A DNA stretch of 64,000 nucleotides. Origin: Pyropia haitanensis. Taxonomy: Eukaryota; Rhodophyta; Bangiophyceae; Bangiales; Bangiaceae. A program made the position numbers and the translations under genes. The DNA lies in NCBI GenBank assembly GCA_008729055.1, contig SDUX01000002.1, forward strand, positions 5,173,874-5,237,873, given 5' to 3'. The notes under the pieces are model-generated. The model had not been told where the DNA came from, made no database searches, and saw only the letters and a program-made list of their open reading frames with translations. This document shows positions 19,167-28,200 of this stretch, in pieces (the stretch's first letter is position 1; each line of letters starts with the position of its first letter).

Positions 19167-20804
19167 TCATGCAAAACCTTCTTGCTCCCTCACCTTCTCC
19201 AGCCGGGATAGGATCTCACGGAAGGACGGCCGGGCAGTGGCGGAGAGAGCCCAACAGTCCCGCAGCAGAGCCGCAAACGTTGAGTTGACCGTCTTGGGGA
19301 TGATGGGCATAGAGCCCTGGATGACCGCCTTGTACACCTCAATCTGAGGTACCCCCTTGAACACCCGCTGTCGGGTGTACAGCTCCCACATGACCGTACC
19401 AAAGGAGAAGACATCAGCCAGCTCGGTGTACTTCTCGTGCTTGAGCACCTCGGGTGCCGCAAACTGCACGGTCCCCACCGCAGACATGACATTGTCTGCG
19501 GCTTGGAAGCGGGACAGCCCAAAGTCGCAGATCTTGACGTTCATCCCCCTGTCGACGAGTAGGTTGGTGGTCTTGAGGTCCCGGTGGATCATAGGCGGAC
19601 TCCGGCTGTGCAGGTACGCCACCCCCATGGCCGTGTCCATGGCCCAAGACAGCCGCATGGACCAGTCCAGCTTGACAGGCTTACCGCCCGGTGGACCCAC
19701 CAGCAGGTCGCGCACGTTACCCCGCTCCATTAGCTCCGTCACAATGCAAACGTGGGCGGGCTCCACGCACACGCCCATGAAGAGCACAATGTTGGGGTGG
19801 CGGAGCTTGCTGTTCAGCCGCGCCTCCTTCTTGAAGTTCTCAATCGACTCGATGCTATTGCTGGCGTTCGCGTCTTTTCCAACCCCGCGCTTGATGGTCT
19901 TGACCGCCACCCGTGTGCCGTTGAGGCGGCCCTCGTTGACGGTGCCAAAGCTCGAGTGCCCAATGGTCTTGCCCAGCGTCACCTCGTCATACTGAATGAG
20001 CCAGTCCCCCAACGCTGCCTGGTCTTCCGCGTTGGCCGTCACCCCCGCCGCGCCCGCCACCAGCGACGCAATCCGCATCTCGGGGGATAGGGAGCCCGCT
20101 GCTCCGTCGCTGCCACTGTTGGTCGCTACCATCCCACCACCACCGCCCGACGGCAGCGACCCCAGAGCACCCGCCGAGCTTGCGTCTGCCCTCGACCGCG
20201 TCGTCGAGGCTCCTGGGGAGCTGATGCCACCACCACCACCGCCACTGCCACCACCACCACCACCACCACTACAACCACCACCACCGCCGGCACCACCACT
20301 CCCTCCGGATCTTGCGGCCGCCGCCGCGTACGTGCGCGCCTCGATCTCCGCGGCCTTTGGGCTGAGCGCTCCGCGCGGCTGCATCGGGTTCTCCACCACC
20401 AGCCCCGGCGTCGACTCAAACAGCTCGTTGGGCGCTTGTACAGGCGAGGCGCTGCCGCTCGTGCCGCCGGCGCTGCTACCGCCGGCGCCGCTAACCCCAA
20501 ACACAGACCCCATCGATGGGGAGCTCGCGCCTATGGCCGTGCCGCCCGCGTGGGTGCTGCCCGTGCGGCCGCGGCGGGACATGGATCGCAGCTGGAAGCC
20601 GCGCATGCTCACCGGCTGCGACGGGCGGGTGTGGTGGAAAGAGTGGTGGTGATGATGACTGCCGCCAATGTCGGGACTGCTCAGGCCGCTGTTGCTGCCG
20701 GGATTGCTGCTCGCCGGGCTACCCACGGAGCTCATCGGGGAAGATGATTCAAGGCCTGGCACCAGCGCCGACGACTTTCGCGTCTTGGAGGAAGCGGAGC
20801 CCAT
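19167..20804 (-). CDS. Raf-like (TKL group) protein kinase with myristoylation motif
   Basis: 545 aa. Start ATG 20804 is chosen because it gives MGSASSK, a textbook N-myristoylation signal (Gly2, Ser6). The frame is open further upstream but low-complexity. Residues about 7-255 are disordered and Ser/Gly/His-rich, with a polyglycine tract. The kinase domain (about 270-540) is complete: Gly loop G282-H-S-S-F-G287-T-V289, Lys302 (VAVKTIK), alphaC Glu327, HRDLKTTNLL with Asp409, DFG Asp427 (KICDFGLSRF), and GTVQFAAPEVL. HRDLKTTNLL and the F/Y-x-APE form place it with plant CTR1/EDR1-type and animal Raf-type TKL kinases, which usually act as MAP3Ks with Ser/Thr specificity. Membrane attachment through myristate is inferred. 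No ACT, PAS or ankyrin domain is present, so upstream input is unknown. Confidence 0.95.
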   Translation of the reverse strand: MGSASSKTRKSSALVPGLESSSPMSSVGSPASSNPGSNSGLSSPDIGGSHHHHHSFHHTRPSQPVSMRGFQLRSMSRRGRTGSTHAGGTAIGASSPSMGSVFGVSGAGGSSAGGTSGSASPVQAPNELFESTPGLVVENPMQPRGALSPKAAEIEARTYAAAAARSGGSGGAGGGGGCSGGGGGGGSGGGGGGISSPGASTTRSRADASSAGALGSLPSGGGGGMVATNSGSDGAAGSLSPEMRIASLVAGAAGVTANAEDQAALGDWLIQYDEVTLGKTIGHSSFGTVNEGRLNGTRVAVKTIKRGVGKDANASNSIESIENFKKEARLNSKLRHPNIVLFMGVCVEPAHVCIVTELMERGNVRDLLVGPPGGKPVKLDWSMRLSWAMDTAMGVAYLHSRSPPMIHRDLKTTNLLVDRGMNVKICDFGLSRFQAADNVMSAVGTVQFAAPEVLKHEKYTELADVFSFGTVMWELYTRQRVFKGVPQIEVYKAVIQGSMPIIPKTVNSTFAALLRDCWALSATARPSFREILSRLEKVREQEGFA

Positions 20805-22222
20805 GGCGGCACCACCCGAGCCACGGGCCCAACGGCCGTGACGGAACGCCCCCCAACCCTCCCACCGCGGGGCTTCCAGCCCCACCACAGACGGCCGGCC
20901 CACGAAGAGTGGGTAGAAGAGAGCGTGGCGACACGGGCTTGCGGGCGGCGCGACGAGAAAAACAGACAAGTAGGGAGTCCGTTCACAAGGGGAGGCGCGC
21001 GGGAATGAGGGAGAAAGGAAGGGGGTGGAGGGGGAAGGGGAGGGTCGGCGGCAGCAGCCCAGCCAACGTGTGCGGTACGGCGCTAGTCCCCAACCACGGG
21101 CGGTGGCTCCCCCCGGCAGCGCACTCAGTCGCAATAGACCCCCCTCCAACGTCGCAGCCACCAATCGCCGATCAGCCGCTCCCGCCGGCGAGGAGCGCCG
21201 ATAGGGCGGCAACCTCCTCACCCCCTGCCCCGCCCCCCCCCCACCCCCTCACCTCACCGCCACCGCCACCCCCAGCTGGCGGCCGGCAGCACCCCGCCAC
21301 ACACGCGCGCACCGCCACGCCCGTGGGGAAATGGCCTGCCCCCCAAGAAAAGAGGGGACGGCCTCCAAAAGGAGGGCAGCAGCCACTGGCGGGGGAGAGG
21401 GGATGCGTCCGCGCAAGAGGGAGGGAGGGGGCCGCTGCAAGCGAGGGCCACGAGGGCCCGTGGGCGGCCGCAGCGGCGGCGGCAACGGCGACGGCGGCAG
21501 AGGGACGCTGCGCCCGTGCAGGACGCGGGCGGGCAGGACCAGGAGGCGGTGCGGGCTACCGACCGTACGCAGCCAGGGAGAGGGAGGCACCTCTGCTGGG
21601 GCAAACTCAGGCGGTAGACGGAGGTCGGGGGGGAAGGAAGCGGGGCCTCACAGGGGACACACCTCACCCCCCCGCCCCCCGCTCCCCCTACACCACATCA
21701 GCGACAGAAGGGCAACCGGGAGGCTAGGAGAGTGGGACCCAAGCGGCCAAGGGAAAGGGGGGCGCCGGCGGCGGCCGAGAAAATCGCCGCTTGCGTCGCG
21801 GTCACCCACGACAGCAACACAACGGCCGGGTCTGGGGGGAGGGCCAGGCCGCGGGGCCGCCTCGCCACCGCCAGCCTGCCCCCATCACCGCCGCGTAGGT
21901 AGGTGAACGACCTTTTCAGCCCAGCGGCCGCCCCCCCCGCGCGGCAGCAGCGGCAGCGGCGGCGACGGCGGCGGCGGCACCAGCAGCGGTGACAGCGGCG
22001 GCAGCGGTGGCGGCGGCGGCGGCAGCGCCGGTCACCCCCATTATTGATTTTCGAGGGGAGGAAGGGGGAGGGGGGGAGGGATGCCAGGGGCGGTGGAGAA
22101 GGGGCTGGGTGGGGGGGGGGAGTCCGTGCGCGGGCAGGCACGGCCGCGGGAGAGGGGGTGGGCGGTTGGGGGGGCGGCGAGGCGGGTGGCCAGCGTGGAG
22201 GCCTTGACCGGGTGTGCTCCGT
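20805..22222. other. Region between kinase and DDT genes
   Basis: Should hold the kinase promoter and 5' leader plus the 3' end of the DDT gene. The DNA is low-complexity and GC-rich with purine/pyrimidine tracts. A minus-strand frame at 21916-22437 has a few ordinary-looking residues but no family resemblance, and I do not support it as a gene. Confidence 0.35.
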
Positions 22223-25200
22223 TTATTTCTCATGAGCAGGGCACGATCGTGCGTCAATGTACGGTACAGTACATGGTTTCTGGGACTTGCAGAGGCAGCC
22301 GAGGAATGCAAGTTCACGTTGGAGAACAACTTGCGACCGTTCAAGACCGGGGTCAATTGCATAAGCAGTCGTCGTCCGTTGGCAAGGATGCCACGCGTCC
22401 CGACGGCGCTTCGCGCGGCGCCCCAGAGGCACCGCATCCAGTCTTAGCGCCGAGTCGTCCAGCACAGGTCGGTCGTCAGAGCGGGCGGGGGTGGCGGAGG
22501 GAGTAAACCGGACAGCAGCGACGTCCCCCCCCCCCGTGCGCTGCCCGTCTGTGACGCGGGGTTCCTTTCCACCTCCATTCCACCTGCAGTTTGGCCCGTC
22601 AACTCCCTCCTCACTTCCGTCTGCGGCCTCCACGGTGGTGGCGACACCGTCGTCGCGAGGGCGGCGGGCGACAGTGGGTGGCTTCTCACGGGCGACTGCG
22701 TCTTGGCACCACAGGTATGTGCTGTACGTTGCTGGTGTATTCTCTTTTCTGTTCCTAGTTGTTGTGCGCGTGTCTCCTTCCCCATTCGTGTGCTGACCTG
22801 GTGGGGCGTGCCCGCCCCCGTGCGGCCTGCCTACCTCGTGCCCGCGTACGGGTGTTCCGCCCACCGACCCCACTGCTACTGGGGGTGCGCCGTCCCGGCG
22901 GCCGCGCCGACGCCGTGCCCGCCGCTGCGCGGGTGTCGGTGGCCGTGCTGCCACGCGGCAGCCGCGCCGGTCGCGCCGACGGGGCGGGGGGGGAGGGGGG
23001 GGGGGAAGGCTCGCCGGGGGTGCACAAAAAAAGGGGCCGTCGCCCTCACTCACGATTGGCGTCGACGGGTGCTCCCGGCCAAGGGGGGGGATCAAACCAA
23101 GAGCGCAGCGGCGAGCACGGCGCTGCACCCCCCACCCCACTCCACCATGTAAAACACAAAGAAACAAAAAACACCGCCAGTGTGGCCCCAGCGGGAATGC
23201 TGACATCCCACACCTCACCCCTCCCACCTCCAACCTCCCCCCCGCCTCCCCCACCTCCTCCCCCTCTGCGTGAGCGGGCCGTGGACGCTCCCCCCTACAC
23301 TGGCGGCAGCGGCGCCCCCCCCCCCCCCCCCACGGCGCGCCGCTCGAGTCGCTGTCGCCGCCGCCGTCTGACGCGGACCACGCGGTGCCGCCATCGTCGT
23401 CGGTCGTCGTGTCGTCGGCAAGGCCCGCCACGTGCAGCTGCGGCGCCGCGGCGACCGCGGCGGCCGCCACCGCCGCCGCCGCCGCCGCCGCCGACGAAGA
23501 GGGTGAGGAGGTGGCGGCCGCGCCGGCGGCGGCGGCGCGCCGTGCCCAAGACGGCGGCGTGAGGGTGGTGGCCACCGCCGCGGGGGGGGTCGCCGCCACT
23601 GCGGCGGGCGCCGCCGGGGGCGTCGCGCCGCCACCGCCGTCGCTGCTGTCACCCCGTGACCGCCGGCGCCCGCGCGGGGGGGTCGCCGCCGTGGCCGGCG
23701 GCGGCAGCGGGGCTGCCGCCGCGGCCGGCGGTGGCGGCGCGGCAGCCGGCAGTGGCGGCACGGCGGCCGCCCGTGGCGGCACGGCGGCCGCCCGTGGGGT
23801 CGCGGCGGCCGCCCGAGGGGTCGCGGCAGCCGGCCGTGGCGGCGGCGCGGCCGCCCGCGGCGGCGCGGTGGCCGCCCGCGGCGGCGCAGCCGACACCCCC
23901 ACAAACACCACGTCGTCATCGGCCTCTGCCGGCGGGCCCGACGGGCGCACCCCCGCCGCCGGCACCGCGGGCGCCGGCGCTGCTGACGCCGCCGCCGCGC
24001 GGCCGCGCGTCGTCCGAGCCGTCGCGCGAGTCCGCCGGGCGCCGCCGTCGGCGGCGGCGGCGGCGGGAGTGGCAGCAGCGGCGGCGGCAGCGGCGGCAGC
24101 GGCGGCAGCCGCCGCGGCGGTGGCCCGCGACGGGCGGCCACGGGGTCCCCCCCCCGCCGCCCCGCCACCCCGCCGGCGCTTGGTCGGCCGCGGCGACAAC
24201 GATGACGACCGCCTGTCCGGCGTGGCCGTCCGCGGCGACGTGGACGTTGATGGGCGGCGGGGGGCCGACGACACGCGCCCCCACCCCCCTTCCTCGTCTG
24301 ACGAGGAGCTACTCGCGTCCGACACGGGCGGCGGCGCGGTCACCCAGTCCGTCTGCCGCGGCCGGGCGGCGAGGCAGACGACCCGCGCCGCCGCGGGCGG
24401 CGGCCGCAGCGGCGGCTCCGCCGCGCCGGGCCGCGTCGGCGCCCGCGCGAGGCGCCACCGCCACGGCAGCGGGCCGGCGGGCGGCGGCGTGGGCGGCGGC
24501 GCCGGCCGCCGCGGCGCCGCCGCGGCGCCGGCGGCGGCCGCCGCCGCCAGCCGCGACGCGGCCGGCGCAACGGCACGGCCCGCGCGCGGCGGCGGCGCAG
24601 CCGCCGCGGCGGCCGCCTCGGCTGTTGGCACGCTCGACGACGGCGACGAGCCGCCCTCCGTCGGCAAGGTGCGCCGGGTGGTGGCGGGGGAATCGACCGC
24701 GCGGGAACCACCCGGGGACGTGCCGCTGCTGTCGCTACCGCCACCGCCGCCGTTGCTGCCAGCGGCCACCCCGCCCATGCTGGGCGTGGCCGCCGAGCGT
24801 GACGCCCGTCGGCCGCCAGGCGGCGGCGGCGGCGCCGTCTCTGACGCGGCGGGCAGCGACGCGCCGCCCTCCCTCGCCACCGACCGGCGGGTACGCCGCG
24901 ATGGCCCCGGTGGCCGCGGCGGCGACGACGGCGGTGGGGGCGGCGCCTCTGCAGCCGGGGGGGCGGGCCGGGCGCCGTTGAGCAGCGCCCGCGTCTCCCG
25001 CAAAGACCGCATCGGCCGGCCGTCGGCAACCGGCGGCGGCGCGCCCGGCGTGCCCGCCAGGCGCGCCGCCCGGTCCGCGGCGCGGCGCTCGCGGGCGGCC
25101 GCGGCGGCCACCTTGGCCGCCGCCTCGTCTGGCGTGCGGCGCCGGGCGGCCGCAGCCGCGGCGTCCGCGACGACGCCGCTGCTGGACTGGCCATGCGACG

Positions 25201-28200
25201 CGGTACCGGTCGTCGAGGAGCGGCCGCTGCTCGACACGGACAAACTGCGCACGTGGCGCACGGGCAGGCGCTTGGTGCTGCGCAGCCGCCGCCCCCTGGA
25301 CGGCGAGTCGCCCGACGCTGACCCGTCGGCCGCCAGCACGTCACGCCCCGACCGGGAGCTCCCAGAGGACGAGCTGCTGTCACCGCCGCTGCTGTCTCGC
25401 TCCGCCTGCCCCGCCGACGCGATGGAGCCAGACCGCGTCTTGCGCTTGGCCGCCCCGCGGGTGCGGTGTCGGAGGGTGGCCAGGTCATCAAATCCGGGGG
25501 AGGTCGCCTGGCTCCTGGCCGCGCCCGCCACGGCCGCCGCGTCGGCCGCCTCCACCTCGTCTTCCGTCTCCACCGCGTCGTCATCCGCCGCGCGGGCGGC
25601 CTCCGCGGCGGCAACAGCCGCCCGCACCACACGAAGCGCCTCTGCCGCGCGAGCGGCGGGGACGGTGGCCAACGGGGGAGCGTTGCCGCCGCGGCGGTCG
25701 CCAGCGCCGCCGTTGCCAGCGCCGGCGGGCCGGTTGGCGGTCACCGCCGCCGCCTTTTGCCGCTGCACCTCTGCGTGCAAGTCCAGGGTGGCCGCCGCGG
25801 CGTCGAGCTTTCCCACGCAAAACGCCTGGAGGGTGGTGGCGCCGCCGCCAATGCGGCCGGGGGCGGAGGGCTCTTCGGAAAAGACGCGCACGCCCGACGC
25901 CGACTCGTCCATCGGCTGGACGAGGTAGTAGCTTCGGCCATCAGAATCCCAGCCTAGCGGCCGGTTCATCCGCACCCCACCCGCGTCCACCCGCATGACG
26001 GGAGCATCTGCGGTGGCAGTAGAGGCGGCGGCGGCAGCGGCGCCGGACGGCATGGACGTGCGGGACTCAATGTCCTTGTCAATGGCCGACCGCACCGCCG
26101 GATTGCCTTCCGCCGCCATGTCGCAGAGCGTCTTGATGACGGCAGTCAGCACGTACGGAGTGAGGTGCTCAATTTTGTGCGGCCGTCGACTATCCGGGTA
26201 GTAGGCGCCGTCCGGGAACACCTTGCCTGGTACGTGCTCCCGCAGTACCTGCATAAGCGCCGGAAACACCACTGAGGGTTCCGATGCGTCGAGCTCCAGA
26301 TCAGGCACGTGCGACAGGAGCGCGCGGACGAGACGCGCAATGTACAAGTAGTGCGAGCCGGGGTCAATCAGCGCCTCCTCCAGCGCAGGGGCCTCAATGT
26401 GCCGTCGGCACAAGCGCAAGGTGCGGCCAAAGAGGGCCAAGAAGTGCGAGACACACACAACATCCGCAAGAGCAGCCTCCGTAGGCAGAGGGCCAGGAGG
26501 TTCACCGGGCACGGCGCCGTCCTGATGGCGACGCTCCCCCGTCTGGGGATCTGGCCTCGCCAGCAGAGGCCCACGCGCCACTGGTAGGGCGCGGAGCTCC
26601 GCCCCCAACGGTCGACTCCCCGCTGCACTGGACCGAGGCGCCGCCGCTGGCGGCCGCGGGGATACCGACGACCGACGAGAGCGTGCAACAGGCGGCTGAG
26701 GCCCCGACGCCGCCGGCAGCCGCGCCACCGCGGGCGGCGGTCGAGGCACCGTCGCGGGCTGCCGCGGAACTCTCGAGGGTGGCTGGGAAGACGGAACGGT
26801 TGGCATGACGGCAGCCGCCGGCTGCCCACGGGGCACCGTCGCAGGTAGCGCCTGGGGCACACCCGCCGCCGGGGGAGGCGCTGCACCGGCCGGTTGCGGC
26901 GGTGCCGATGGCACTTGTCGATGCCTCTGGGGCGGCAGTCCGCGTGAAGCGAGCAGCGGCCGGGATGGTGGTGCTTGCTGCCTGCGCGACGGCATTGACG
27001 ACGCGGGTGCCCCTGTCGCCTGCGACGTCGCCAGAGACGACGGAAGAGCCCCCGTGAAGTGTGGATGGCACGGTGCACAGGCCGGTCCCGACACCGAATC
27101 GGGGCAAGCCCCTCCCCACGAGGAAGACTGACCCGCAAGCTGCCACGGCACCGCCATTGACGGCATCGGATCCGACGCGGACGGCCACGGTAGCACCGAC
27201 GCGGACCACGGCTCTGCCAATGCGCCAGGCATCTCTGGCGGACCTCTGGCCTCTGAGGGAGACGCCATCCCCATCGGCGCGGACCCCGCCGCCGCAGGGT
27301 ACGACAATGACGCCCCAGGCCAGACCCCCGCCGACAAGCGTTGCGGTATCGCTTCGGGATGCGCCCCAGCAACCCCCACGGGTAGCGGCTGACTCACCGG
27401 AGAACATATCCCGACCGCTGCGGCTCGCGGCTGCGGCACCATCTGGGGGTACTTCCCCACTACCGCCTGCGGTAGCTGCACCTGCCCGGGGTAGGCCGCC
27501 ACCTCCGCAGCGCCTTGTTGAACCAGGAGAGGATGCTGATGGTGCTGCAGCTGCATAAATTGAGGACGTGGCTCTACCCCCACCACGTGACGCTGCATCA
27601 ATTGAGGCGGCTGGCGATGCTGGCGCGATTGGTGCTGGTGAAGCAGCAGCAGCTGCTGCTGCTGCTGCAGCTGGCGCAGCCGCCGCTCCTGCTGTAGCTG
27701 CTGCTCAAGCTGCACCAGCCTCGACTGCAAATCCATCGCAATCGCCTGCTGCTGTCGCAGCAACAGGTGCGGGTTCAACTCACTCGCGGTCTGTTGTTCT
27801 CGCAGATGCACTAGCTCAGGGTTGGGCCTAGCCTCGGCATGCTGTTGTCGCACAGGTCGAAGGCAATCCCCCTCCGACGCCGCTTGATGTTGCACCAGTT
27901 GCCGGCGCGTCCCCGCAGTTCCCGCGCGTAGCTGCTGCTCCAATGACGCCTGCGCCGTCACTTCCGATGGCTGCTGCTGCACCAGATCCACTGGCCACGC
28001 CGTTGACACCTGTGTCACATTTCCAGAGTAGTCGTGCACGGCGTCAACGAGGTGCTGCACCTGGGCCGGGGTGGCGGGTCGCGCAGCTGACCGCCACTCC
28101 GCCCTCGTCTGAAGGCAGGGAAACGGCTCATGCACAGCGGAAGACGCCTCCACCGTGGGGGGCGCGGCGGGGGACGGGCCAGCCAATGGCACCGGCGTGT

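Noticed and set aside
20805..21221. Upstream extension of the kinase
   Set aside because: MGSASSK at 20804 is a better start; the upstream part is Pro/Arg low complexity.
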